Assembly (NCBI RefSeq): GCF_002269385.1
Contig: NZ_CP022957.1
Span: forward strand, 3,463,001 to 3,527,000
Direction: 5' to 3'
Source of the DNA: Maribacter cobaltidurans
GTDB lineage: Bacteria; Bacteroidota; Bacteroidia; Flavobacteriales; Flavobacteriaceae
DNA length: 64,000 bases
Made by a program: the position numbers and the translations under genes. The notes under the pieces are model-generated. The model did no database searches. It worked only from the letters and a program-made list of their open reading frames with translations, and was not told where the DNA came from. Below are positions 16,427 through 25,162 of the stretch, piece by piece; within the stretch, counting starts at the first letter, position 1, and each line of letters opens with the position of its first letter.

Positions 16427-18708
16427 TAGCTAGGATCCTTTATCGGAAAAACGTACAGGGCGTGCTGAAGTATGTATCGGGCAAAGAAGAAAGCACCGTA
16501 CTCGGATTTCAAAATACCTATTCCGATGCAAATACCGATATGAAGTTTTTCGGGAGGGTTCTTTATCATCTCGGCAATCGACATGATTCGGAAAAACGGT
16601 ATGCACATATCTCCCTTAACCTTCCCCGTGGGGAGCACTTGAACGACAGGGACTTTTTCGAACTTTCCAAAATGTATATGGAACACATGGGCTATGGCGA
16701 ACAGCCTTATGTCGTAATCCGGCATCATGACACCAAGCACGAACATGTGCATATCGTCTCGTCCACCATAAAGGAAGACTGTTTACAGATCAACCTTTCC
16801 AACGATATCAGAAGGAGTATTGCCACCCAGAAATACCTCGAAAAAGAGTTCGGACTTTCCCCTTCCCCCGATACCAAACAGACCAAGGAACTCCCGAAAT
16901 ACGAAATGCCAGAATTCCGAAACCATGACATCAACGGGGTCAGGTTCTATATGCAGGACATCGTGAACAACACCCTTCAAAAGTATAAGGTGCGAAGTTT
17001 TGAGGAACTTACCGGACACCTCAAAGAACATCACATCGAAGTAAGGACTACCGAGCGAAATGGTAGGGTAGGCGTATCCTACGGAGTTGCGGTAAAGGAT
17101 GGCTACAAGTCAAGGTTCATCAACGGTTATACCGTCCACCCACAATTGAGCGGCCCGAAACTGCAAAAGGTCTTTGAACAGAACCAAAGCTCGAAACTGT
17201 TGCCGATGGTCAAAAAACGGCTGGAAAAACAAATTCAGACCACTTACGGATTATTCAAGACGATAAACCCCGAACATCTGCCCGACATCCTGGAATCCTA
17301 TCAAAATCTAAATTGTAAAGTGGATTACGATGAGGAAGAAAAAGCCGTTGATTTTACCATTTATGACAAATCGGGATATGTCCTCAGAGCCGAGGAAATA
17401 ACACCCATTATCGGAATCCGCCAAAACCCTCAACTGTTCAAGGCGGAATACACCCAGATGAACGGGGAAAGCAAGCAACTAAAACTGGAACTTCAAAAGT
17501 GCATCAAGGAAGCCTATAAAAACACTTATCAAAACTCGGGGAGGAAGCTACTTTTCTCCGAACACATCGATAGGATGCCTACAAAACCGATAGTCAATGA
17601 AATGGTCAAATCCGATCGTTTTCTATTTCTCAAGAAATACCTGCACACCGACAACAAGAGCTTGGGCAAGATGGTAGAAGAACAATTCGGTATTGCAAAG
17701 GACAAGCTTTACATTGCTGAATCTGTCAGGGAAGAAAAAGAATTAATAGGGAAGGCCGAACTTATAAAACAGGCCAGCGAAAAACGGTTGTTCGATACGC
17801 CAAACCAGCGAAAAATCCTTTTCGAGCTTGTTCGAAGCCTGGGCACCGATTACGGTAGGGGCGTTCTCCGATATTCGAATTCCCGTCGACATCAGGTCAA
17901 ACTGAACATGGGCCAAATACCGTTGCCCAAGCAAATCGACTTTTACGCTTCCCCTTTCTTCATCAAAGAGAACGAAAAAATATTGGACGGACTTTTGAAC
18001 GACAAGACCGAAAAAGAAATGCACCCAGGCCCGACGGCGATATTCCTGCCCTTGATGTTCCCGAACCTTTACGCGGCCATGACCCAAAGATACAGGCGAC
18101 GGTTCGAACGGTTGAGTTTGAAGACCTATCATAAATTTGCCGAACGTAAGCAGGTATCCTTCGAGAAATCCCCGAAGGACTATATTAAGTTTTTCAATGA
18201 AAAAGGCTTCCGTTTTGAGAAAAAGGAAGGAAAGCTTCAAATCGGTTCAATATATTCCAAGTATCCGGTAAGCGTTCCGATCACACTGAAAACACAGGCC
18301 TATCTGGAATCATCGACCGACCTAAAAAAGACCGTAGTAGAGCAAACAAAAATCTTGGGGAACATTCAAACATCCGGACGCGACAGCTTGAAAAGTCTTT
18401 GGGCGGGTCATTTGGTGGAGACAGGGCAATACAGGAAGGCGGCCTATCTCTTCGTATTGGACGGGGTAAGACCAAACCTCCCGGTGCAAATAGTGGAACA
18501 CCATATGCAGAACGGGTTGAAGGAAGCCCTGGTCGCCGTTTCCCAAAAGCAAGTGAGCCGAAAACAGGCACATCTACTTCGAAAGGGTGTTTACGCCCTT
18601 GGTAACATGTTGGGAAGTAGTAGCTTCAAAGAAGAAGAAATGTTCAACGGCTTTAAGGATGAATTGACCGATTACTCAAAATATAAGGGTAGAGGACTAT
18701 GGCTGTAA
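16423..18708 (+). CDS. Relaxase / mobilisation nuclease
   Basis: A 761-aa protein. The N-terminal relaxase domain (about 1-150) has the metal-binding triad in HHDTKHEHVHIV (about 104-115) and a candidate nucleophile Tyr in the first 20 residues. This is the MobA/VirD2-like fold that nicks oriT and pilots the strand. The long C-terminus (about 200-760) is not assignable by eye. It follows MobC with a 4-bp overlap and precedes a strong terminator. No T4SS genes are in this segment, so the element would need a helper such as the conjugative element to its right. Confidence 0.9.
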   Translation: MIARILYRKNVQGVLKYVSGKEESTVLGFQNTYSDANTDMKFFGRVLYHLGNRHDSEKRYAHISLNLPRGEHLNDRDFFELSKMYMEHMGYGEQPYVVIRHHDTKHEHVHIVSSTIKEDCLQINLSNDIRRSIATQKYLEKEFGLSPSPDTKQTKELPKYEMPEFRNHDINGVRFYMQDIVNNTLQKYKVRSFEELTGHLKEHHIEVRTTERNGRVGVSYGVAVKDGYKSRFINGYTVHPQLSGPKLQKVFEQNQSSKLLPMVKKRLEKQIQTTYGLFKTINPEHLPDILESYQNLNCKVDYDEEEKAVDFTIYDKSGYVLRAEEITPIIGIRQNPQLFKAEYTQMNGESKQLKLELQKCIKEAYKNTYQNSGRKLLFSEHIDRMPTKPIVNEMVKSDRFLFLKKYLHTDNKSLGKMVEEQFGIAKDKLYIAESVREEKELIGKAELIKQASEKRLFDTPNQRKILFELVRSLGTDYGRGVLRYSNSRRHQVKLNMGQIPLPKQIDFYASPFFIKENEKILDGLLNDKTEKEMHPGPTAIFLPLMFPNLYAAMTQRYRRRFERLSLKTYHKFAERKQVSFEKSPKDYIKFFNEKGFRFEKKEGKLQIGSIYSKYPVSVPITLKTQAYLESSTDLKKTVVEQTKILGNIQTSGRDSLKSLWAGHLVETGQYRKAAYLFVLDGVRPNLPVQIVEHHMQNGLKEALVAVSQKQVSRKQAHLLRKGVYALGNMLGSSSFKEEEMFNGFKDELTDYSKYKGRGLWL

Positions 18709-18738
18709 ATTTGATAAGCGGATTAGTAATGTAATCTG

Positions 18739-18760
18739 GCACCCTAAAGGGTGCTTTTTT
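18739..18760 (+). terminator. Rho-independent terminator after the relaxase
   Basis: A perfect 6-bp stem GCACCC/GGGTGC with TAAA loop, then TTTTTT, 31 nt past the relaxase stop. It ends the mobC-relaxase transcript before the convergent AbiE pair. Confidence 0.85.
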
Positions 18761-18921
18761 GTGGATAGGGGGAGGAAAGGTATGGTGCGTCGGGCCAAGG
18801 TCGGTTTGCGCCCTACGAAGTTTCTTCTTTACGCTTACCTGTCGGGACGCTAAAGAAACTCCGTAGGATCCATGCGCAGGTAAGTCATGGTAAGATTTGG
18901 GGTGGGACGGAAAACTAATTT

Positions 18922-19779
18922 TTAATCGCCTCGAAAACCACGCTGAATTTCAATTAATGGTTTTAGACTTTCCTCAACACTAGTATTGGCCCAATTTGCC
19001 ATAATCTTCCCAATTTCACTTGTATTGATATCCATCGTATTTTTTTCTAGAAGATTGGTCAGCCTTTCATATAGTTTTTCATTCTTGATCGCTATTTTCT
19101 TCATCTCCCGACCCATAACCCGTGCGGCAATAAGATATAATCCAAAATCATTGTCGCCAAATAGATCTGAATGATGCTCGTAAATTTGGTCGGTGTACAT
19201 TTCAAAAAAATGAGTCAGTATTGTCAGAATGTCCTTTAGGTCATCCCTCCGGATTTCAGGACGGTCTTCCCAAGCGATGAGCTTTAGAATCACGATTCCG
19301 GGCAAGGTGCAGAACTTGAATCGATATTCCCCTTCCAATTCTACTTCGGGCAATCCGCTCTCATAAATTTCTTTGAAGCCAGGCATGTTCAAACTGGTAA
19401 GCCCTGTACCTTCAAAACTTACCTTGGCATTTTCATCTTCAATGTTTCCGAAGGGAAGTAGGTCAACCTGCATTCTTCCCTGCCACTGCAACACGAAATT
19501 ATTCTCTTTGGAAGGTTGAAAGTGTTCTATTTCAATTAAGTATCGCTTTAAGCTTTCATAAGTTCCCTTGTCCTCGATGAAGACCGCGAAATCGATGTCC
19601 CTTGTAATTCGACTAGGAGGAATCTCATGGATGGCGGTCATCCATACATCACGGGCGACCGCACCAACCAAATAAAAATCGACATGGAATTCATTAAAAC
19701 CTCGTTCCAAAGCTGCCAACATTTCTAAAAAATCGGGTCTTTGGCGGAGTTGTTTAAAATTTATCCTGTAAGTACTCAT
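18922..19779 (-). CDS. AbiEii/AbiGii-family nucleotidyltransferase toxin
   Basis: A 285-aa protein. The nucleotidyltransferase core shows VGAVARDVWM near 38 and the acidic pair in TRDIDFAVF (DID, about 80), then the strand MQVDLLPFG. AbiEii toxins are NTP transferases; relatives modify tRNA acceptor ends to arrest translation and abort phage infection. The gene overlaps the upstream antitoxin by 26 bp, as in other AbiE pairs. The start at 19779 is the first Met. Defence and element-stabilisation cargo of the mobilisable element. Confidence 0.87.
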   Translation of the reverse strand: MSTYRINFKQLRQRPDFLEMLAALERGFNEFHVDFYLVGAVARDVWMTAIHEIPPSRITRDIDFAVFIEDKGTYESLKRYLIEIEHFQPSKENNFVLQWQGRMQVDLLPFGNIEDENAKVSFEGTGLTSLNMPGFKEIYESGLPEVELEGEYRFKFCTLPGIVILKLIAWEDRPEIRRDDLKDILTILTHFFEMYTDQIYEHHSDLFGDNDFGLYLIAARVMGREMKKIAIKNEKLYERLTNLLEKNTMDINTSEIGKIMANWANTSVEESLKPLIEIQRGFRGD

Positions 19780-20755
19780 TATATATTTTTTCTGCAGTTT
19801 CGGTACACCGTCTATCCCCTTTCATTATCAGATCGGCGTAAGCTAGCAAAGGATGTACGGCATTTTTTTCCTCGGTATTGTCCTTCCAGAATTTTTCATA
19901 GATCTTTACATTACCCCCTTCATCGGGAACAAGTCTATAGTTCTTCATCAATTCGTTTCTCGGTTCGGTAGTGTATAGCGTCAACTCCTCCGGTCGAAGG
20001 TAATTGGTATATATGTCTCCGGCGGGTTCTCCTCCCCAGAACGTTTGCCCCTGTTTTAGTTTAATGTCTTTCCAATTTAAAAAAGTATCGTTATCAACAA
20101 ATCGATAAGTTCCAATGGCCAGATTTGGTTTCAACTTTTTTTCATAGGCCATAATCCATTTTTCGAGTAACTTTTCATTGTCCTCTAAGATGTAGGTATC
20201 CTTATTAAGTGGAATGAGGAAACCATCATTCTTTAAGCCATTGAAGATATTCGTGATATTGCCGATACCTGTATCCGTTTTATCGGCTATTTCACGATAG
20301 GTATTATTGATCCACGTTCCGTCCAATAGGAACTCGTAAACAACCTTTAGGCCGGTTTTGGTAAATGCCCTGTTGGTAGTTTTGTGTTTGATTGCGATGG
20401 GTTCGTTGGCATCCAGCCAAAGGAATGTTTCTTTTTCGTGGAGGTAAATATTACCGTTCGCCTCTAGATAGGCAATGTTCCTGTTACGAAGCTCTTGTTT
20501 TATTTTGGGAAATATGCGCTGTGCAACGACCATAAATGGATGATACTCCTTGGCCAATGCCTCTAATTTTGTGAGATGGATATTTCTTAGCTCTTTTTTA
20601 ATTTCTATACCGAGCTTGATAGTCCGGTCGTTTAGCGTAAGGGCTATCGTGCCATCTAAGTCTTTATTGGGGGCATTATCAAGCCATTTGGCTTCGATTT
20701 CGCCTGTTTTCTGAAGGTTGGTCAATGCATGTTGCACAATTCCTTGATCGTTCAT
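19754..20755 (-). CDS. Type IV toxin-antitoxin AbiEi-family antitoxin
   Basis: A 333-aa protein. A wHTH region at about 145-190 (FLLDGTWINNTYREIADKTDTGIGNITNIFNGL) and a large C-terminal domain match the AbiEi-like regulators that repress their own operon and neutralise AbiEii without direct binding. The N-terminal 100 residues look like a small restriction-like or sensor fold. First gene of the pair; upstream (20756-20830) there is an inverted motif around GTTCACGAAAACGTGAAC (20773-20790), a likely operator for autoregulation. Confidence 0.82.
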   Translation of the reverse strand: MNDQGIVQHALTNLQKTGEIEAKWLDNAPNKDLDGTIALTLNDRTIKLGIEIKKELRNIHLTKLEALAKEYHPFMVVAQRIFPKIKQELRNRNIAYLEANGNIYLHEKETFLWLDANEPIAIKHKTTNRAFTKTGLKVVYEFLLDGTWINNTYREIADKTDTGIGNITNIFNGLKNDGFLIPLNKDTYILEDNEKLLEKWIMAYEKKLKPNLAIGTYRFVDNDTFLNWKDIKLKQGQTFWGGEPAGDIYTNYLRPEELTLYTTEPRNELMKNYRLVPDEGGNVKIYEKFWKDNTEEKNAVHPLLAYADLIMKGDRRCTETAEKIYNEYLQDKF

Positions 20756-20772
20756 TGTTCACTTTATTTTAT

Positions 20773-20790
20773 TGTTCACGAAAACGTGAA
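20773..20790. promoter_or_regulatory. Candidate AbiEi operator palindrome
   Basis: GTTCACGAAAACGTGAAC is an inverted repeat with 7-bp arms GTTCACG/CGTGAAC and an AAAA centre, 18 bp upstream of the antitoxin ATG. AbiEi proteins repress their own promoters by binding inverted repeats, so this is the likely operator. Role inferred. Confidence 0.6.
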
Positions 20791-20865
20791 CAAATAAATA
20801 ATATGAACAAATATACTTGATTTTTTCTAAAATAGAAATAACTCGGAAGTTTTTAACCGTCGGAT

Positions 20866-22080
20866 TTAAATTTCCAATCTTTCCTGATATTCGTCCATGA
20901 TATGGGTCGGAAGGTCTTTAATATAGATTTGAGTGGTCTGTAAGTCACTATGACCTAACATTTTACTTAACGCATTGATTGGCACATCACTTAATATAAG
21001 GTTGGTCGCCATGGAATGGCGACTTACATAACTGGTCAAGTTTTCCTCAATATCACAAAGCTTTGCGATTTCCTTTAACCGACGATTGTATTTGATACGG
21101 GCATCCCGAATGTCCCTATGTTGGTTTTCAAGTTTTGTTCGTTTGATTACCGGAAAGATAAAATCATAATCTTTTTTATCAATAAGATAAAAATCCAAAA
21201 TAGGTGAAAGTTGATTTGTAATTTTAATATCATAGGTTTTGCCTGTTTTTTGCCGACGATATTGAATTCGTTCATCGACAATATTGTTTGCTTTGAGAAA
21301 GGCCATATCTATAAATGAAATACCGTTCATAAGGTAGGAGCATATAAAGTAATTACGAGCGTGGAATAGGGGAGAGGCAGGTTTTAAATCCAACTCCAAA
21401 ATCCGTTTTATTTTTTCCTTGGAAATAGCACGTTTGGCCGTAGGTTCTGATTTTATCCTATAACGGGTGAACGGGTATCTATCCCGGGCAACCAACCCAT
21501 GGGTAATCGCCTTATTATAAATTGCCCGCAATGTTCTTAAATACACGGAAAGCCCATTGATACTATTTCCTTTTTTCAAATGAGCTGTTTCAAAGCGTTT
21601 TAGAAACTGATAGGTAATTTCCTCAAATCGAAGGCTTCCTGTTCCGTTAAACGTCTTTAGGACATTATATACCTGCTGATATGCCCGGGCATTCCCAAAT
21701 TTCTTGGCTTCCTTCATCTCGGCGATCAAGGTCTTCGTAAACTCGAAAAAGGAAATACTGTTCGTTGGTCGGGATAACATATTCTTCAATTCCAATATAC
21801 TCAGACCTTTCAATCGGCCTTCTTCCTCCAAAACATTGATACAATCCGTAAATTTGGTCTTCTTTTTGGTGAGCATATTGTTCAGTCGGGTAACCGAGCT
21901 TACACCTTGATAATTTCTTTTGACCTCCCTTTTCTTTTGGTCCCAATATACGGGAGGTACAGAAATACCAGATGGAATAGCTATAGTTTTGCGGTGATGG
22001 CTCAATCGAAATATAATGGGGCAGGTACCATCTTTTCTTTCTCGCCGGGCATCAAGGGAAAGGGTTGTATTTGTTTTCAT
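20866..22080 (-). CDS. Tyrosine integrase of the mobilisable element
   Basis: 404 aa from the ATG at 22080 (MKTNTTLSLDARRERKDG), chosen because the arm-binding domain of Bacteroidota integrases begins there; the frame extends 12 codons upstream. Arm-type domain about 1-95, SAM_5-like core-binding 105-205, catalytic domain 215-400 with SRHSMATNLI, LGHSDLQTTQIYIK. The box I arginine is replaced (NGISFIDMAFL), as known for IntDOT-like enzymes. It sits 142 bp from a tRNA-Pro fragment, its probable attachment site. Confidence 0.88.
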   Translation of the reverse strand: MKTNTTLSLDARRERKDGTCPIIFRLSHHRKTIAIPSGISVPPVYWDQKKREVKRNYQGVSSVTRLNNMLTKKKTKFTDCINVLEEEGRLKGLSILELKNMLSRPTNSISFFEFTKTLIAEMKEAKKFGNARAYQQVYNVLKTFNGTGSLRFEEITYQFLKRFETAHLKKGNSINGLSVYLRTLRAIYNKAITHGLVARDRYPFTRYRIKSEPTAKRAISKEKIKRILELDLKPASPLFHARNYFICSYLMNGISFIDMAFLKANNIVDERIQYRRQKTGKTYDIKITNQLSPILDFYLIDKKDYDFIFPVIKRTKLENQHRDIRDARIKYNRRLKEIAKLCDIEENLTSYVSRHSMATNLILSDVPINALSKMLGHSDLQTTQIYIKDLPTHIMDEYQERLEI

Positions 22081-22491
22081 AACCCAAGATACTAAAAATT
22101 TGCACTCAATTTGCACTCAAAATGTGGTTTTATATGGTCGTTTATGATTTTATAAAATATGTAAATAATTGATTTACAACATAAAAATTATTTTTAAAAA
22201 CCATATTAAATCATAAAAAGGCTGCTTTGGGAGCAGGAGGTCGCAGGTTCGAATCCTGCCACCCCGACAAAATGGGTTTTAAAAGAAATTTTAAAATCTG
22301 TAAATAAATGAAAACCAATGAAATACATTTTATTGGTTTTCATTTGATATCAATTAAGACCATATATCAAGGTGTCCTAATAGGTGTCCTATTTTTTCAG
22401 GCAGGATTTCGTAACTTGCGGATATTGCCCGATTTGACCTTCACAGTGATTTGACTTTCGTTTAACGGATTGTTCCATTTAAACGAAAATC
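22081..22491. other. Intergenic attachment region between two divergent integrases
   Basis: The two integrase genes diverge from here. It holds ATATGGTC-type motifs on both sides of a tRNA fragment (TATATGGTC about 22131-22139, ACCATATT about 22197-22204, GACCATAT 22359-22366), possible integrase arm sites, and TGATTTGACTTTCGTTT (22447-22463), repeated at 40577-40593. No gene seen. Confidence 0.55.
22222..22267 (+). repeat. attachment site: 3' fragment of tRNA-Pro(UGG)
   Basis: These 46 nt are the 3' part of a tRNA: anticodon arm CTGC-TTTGGGA-GCAG (anticodon TGG), variable region AGGTC, T arm GCAGGTTCGAATCCTGC and acceptor strand CACCCCG plus A. The 5' half is absent: AT-rich DNA precedes it, so it cannot make a tRNA. 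Integrative elements that target tRNA genes leave exactly such a 3' duplicate at one end. Confidence 0.88.
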
Positions 22492-23772
22492 GTGAAAACC
22501 TCAAAAACATTCAATGTCTATTTTTGGCTCAAAAGGTCGTGCCGAAAAAAAAACGGGCAGATACCCATCTATGCCCGTGTCAATGTTGACGGCATCCGTG
22601 CCGATATCAGCGTAAAACGTTCAACCACCGAAGAGAATTGGTGCAAGGCATCGGGGAGGTTGAACCCCCGAACTTCTAAGGCGAAGGATACCAACGGATA
22701 TCTGGACGATGTCTACGCAAAATTATTGGACTGCCATAGACAACTGCACTCGGAAAACGGGCTGATTACCGCCCAGGCCATCAAACTGCGTTATCTGGGC
22801 AAGGACAAGAGCTTTGGTACATTGTCGGAACTGGTCAAATACCATACCGACCATGAACTGCAAAAACTCGAACAGGGAACCGCCAAAAACTACTCGGCTA
22901 CAATAAAGTACCTATTAAGGTTTATAAAGAAAAAGTATAATACCCCCGATATCAACCTTGCGGTCATCGATTATGCCTTTCTTGCCAAATTTGAAACCTA
23001 CCTCCAAACCTGTCCCCCGTTGAGGAAATCCCAACCATTGAACAACAATGGCATCATGAAACACATGGAACGGTTCCAAAAATTGATGGGCATCGCCACG
23101 AAATTTGGATGCGTCCGAACAAACCCTTTCAACTTTTACGAATTTAAGTTTGAACAATACGACAGCGATTATCTGGATTCCCAAGAACTGGAAAAATTGG
23201 CCTCTTCCCATATACAGGAGATTGGAATAGGAGTGGTCAGGGACATTTTTATTTTCTCGTGCTATACGGGGCTTGCCTATATAGAAGTAAAGCTGTTGAA
23301 GAAAAACGATATCGTTACGGGCATCGACGGGGAGGAATGGATAAATGTGCGGCGTAAAAAGACGAACACTCCTGTAAAAGTTCCACTTCTTGAAGAGGCA
23401 AAAAGAGTCCTTGACCGCTATTCGGATTTTCCCAATGCCGATAACGGGCACTCTTTATTGCCCGTTTATTCCAATCAAAAAGTGAACGAATACCTAAAGA
23501 TAATTGCCAAACGTACACATATCAAAAAACATTTGACCTTTCATGTGGCCAGGCACACCTTCGCCACAACGGTAACGCTTTTAAACAATGTCCCCGTCGA
23601 AACGGTCTCTAAATTATTGGGGCATACCAAACTGTCCACTACGCAAAAGTATGCCAGGGTTATTGAAAGGAAAATCAGTAACGATATGACCAAATTAAAG
23701 GCAAAACTAAAGGAATCAAAAAGGAGTCCGAACTATAGGGAAACGGCACACGACCATTTGAGGATTGTTTGA
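22492..23772 (+). CDS. Tyrosine integrase of the conjugative element
   Basis: 426 aa from a GTG start. Arm domain (KTFNVYFWLKRSCRKKNGQIPIYARV) at 1-95, SAM_5-like core-binding at about 115-215, catalytic domain at 220-400 with CYTGLAYIEVKLL (box I Arg replaced by Ala), FHVARHTFATTVTLL, LGHTKLSTTQKYARV. The unusual box I is common among Bacteroidota conjugative-transposon integrases. It diverges from the other integrase across the tRNA-Pro fragment, consistent with two elements stacked at one attachment site. Confidence 0.88.
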   Translation: MKTSKTFNVYFWLKRSCRKKNGQIPIYARVNVDGIRADISVKRSTTEENWCKASGRLNPRTSKAKDTNGYLDDVYAKLLDCHRQLHSENGLITAQAIKLRYLGKDKSFGTLSELVKYHTDHELQKLEQGTAKNYSATIKYLLRFIKKKYNTPDINLAVIDYAFLAKFETYLQTCPPLRKSQPLNNNGIMKHMERFQKLMGIATKFGCVRTNPFNFYEFKFEQYDSDYLDSQELEKLASSHIQEIGIGVVRDIFIFSCYTGLAYIEVKLLKKNDIVTGIDGEEWINVRRKKTNTPVKVPLLEEAKRVLDRYSDFPNADNGHSLLPVYSNQKVNEYLKIIAKRTHIKKHLTFHVARHTFATTVTLLNNVPVETVSKLLGHTKLSTTQKYARVIERKISNDMTKLKAKLKESKRSPNYRETAHDHLRIV

Positions 23773-23779
23773 AGTAAAC

Positions 23780-24143
23780 TTGACCAAAGAGTGAACTGAA
23801 AAATTGGAGGTCACAATTTGTGATGTCCAATGAATCAAATAGAATGGGCTTACGGTATGCTCCTTTTGCATTTACCGAACAAGGGGTTGCCATGCTCTCA
23901 AGTGTACTGAAGAGTAAAAAGGCTATACAGGCAAACATTTCCATTGTCCGGGCTTTTGTCATGTATAGGAAACATCTTGCGGACTATGGTAATTTAAAGG
24001 AACAAGTAGCCAAACTTGAAAAAGAAATGAACGTTAAATTCAAGGACATCCACCAAGCGTTGAACTATCTTTACAAAAGGATAAGGTACAGATTGACCAA
24101 CAGAACAGGAAGCGGATTGGGTTTAAGTAACATCTTTGAATGA
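23780..24143 (+). pseudogene. ORF6N-domain protein remnant
   Basis: The frame encodes ELKNWRSQFVMSNESNRMGLRYAPFAFTEQGVAML and a coiled-coil tail, the middle and C-terminal part of ORF6N phage-antirepressor-like proteins. The N-terminal half is missing. Just upstream, a frameshift separates LTKE from ELKNW (stop TGA at 23793 in the other frame), so the gene is broken. It probably decayed after insertion of the neighbouring integrase region. Confidence 0.8.
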
Positions 24144-24144
24144 T

Positions 24145-25161
24145 TTATTTGTAGAGTTCAAAAAAATCTTTTCGATTTATTTTGAAAAAATCGAGCATAA
24201 GGGCTAAAGAGCCTTTTAATTCGATATCAAGGTCATTTGGTTTTGTTAAACTTTTTTCAAATGCTTTTTTTTCAAATGATATTGCCCATTTAAATATTCC
24301 TTTGATAGTTTCAACTTTAGAGTAATATTCTTTTAAAATATCCATTTCGGTTGTGTCTAAAGATTTTTTAATCTGGCTTACAGACATTTTGGAACTGGCA
24401 ATTTTTACTGCCATTTCAATAGTCCTGTCAACTCCTTCTTGCCCCAAATTTCCATATTTAAAGCCATCGCTTAATATTGATTTTCTTTGGTCAGGTTCCA
24501 AAAAAGCAATATCCTTTAATATATAGTCAAGAATTAAAAAGCTATGGGAAAGTATAATGTAAGTAGCTCTTAATGCTATTTCCTTTTTTTGTGCATCAAA
24601 ACACTTTTTTATGAAATAATAAAGAATTATTAAGGTTGAGTTATAACCGCTAAAATCTAGTTCACTTAGTAATCGAGATTTAGATTTTTCATAAAGGGTT
24701 TTCCAAGTTTGATTTTTAAACTCTTTATAACTTTTTATAGAATTAAAAAGTGCTAATAATTCTTCTTCGGAAATTCGTTCTATATTATTATAAGACAGTT
24801 TTTGAAGAAAACTACCGTCTAAAATAGTTGTATCGTGCCTGTGTCCGTATTTTCTAACAACTTCTTTTCTGTCGGTTGTTGCAACCACACAACTGTCGAA
24901 TCCGAGCAATTGCTGTAAACCTTTTGCCCATAAAATTCGTTCAAATGCTTTAGGAGATTTTTTGTTTTTAATATCAACATTTGTTCGTTCCCTACTCAAA
25001 CTTGACACTCGGCCATACAAAAACAAGTCAATATCTGTTATTTCATTTCCTTCAAATACATATTTTATTCCACGTGCTACATAATAACCATTATTTAGAA
25101 AATACAAACGTAATTTCTCTTCCATTAACTCGCCTTTAAAAAGTTCTGTTTGTTTTTCCAT
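24145..25161 (-). CDS. PD-(D/E)XK nuclease-like protein, second gene of an unknown two-gene system
   Basis: A 338-aa protein. The N-terminal 110 residues look like a restriction-endonuclease fold: E15 in the first helix, NGYYVARG, then D43-I-D45 in EITDIDLFLYGR and D63-I-K65 in TNVDIKN, followed by QQLLGFDSCVVATTD. The remainder (about 125-338) is all-helical and not recognised. It follows its partner at 25163-26419 with one intervening base, so they are co-transcribed and likely work together. The location beside an integrase in a mobile element suggests defence; function is inference. Confidence 0.7.
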   Translation of the reverse strand: MEKQTELFKGELMEEKLRLYFLNNGYYVARGIKYVFEGNEITDIDLFLYGRVSSLSRERTNVDIKNKKSPKAFERILWAKGLQQLLGFDSCVVATTDRKEVVRKYGHRHDTTILDGSFLQKLSYNNIERISEEELLALFNSIKSYKEFKNQTWKTLYEKSKSRLLSELDFSGYNSTLIILYYFIKKCFDAQKKEIALRATYIILSHSFLILDYILKDIAFLEPDQRKSILSDGFKYGNLGQEGVDRTIEMAVKIASSKMSVSQIKKSLDTTEMDILKEYYSKVETIKGIFKWAISFEKKAFEKSLTKPNDLDIELKGSLALMLDFFKINRKDFFELYK

Positions 25162-25162
25162 A

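Noticed and set aside
22222-22267. Functional tRNA-Pro gene
   Set aside because: The 5' half (acceptor 5' strand and D arm) is absent; only the 3' part remains.
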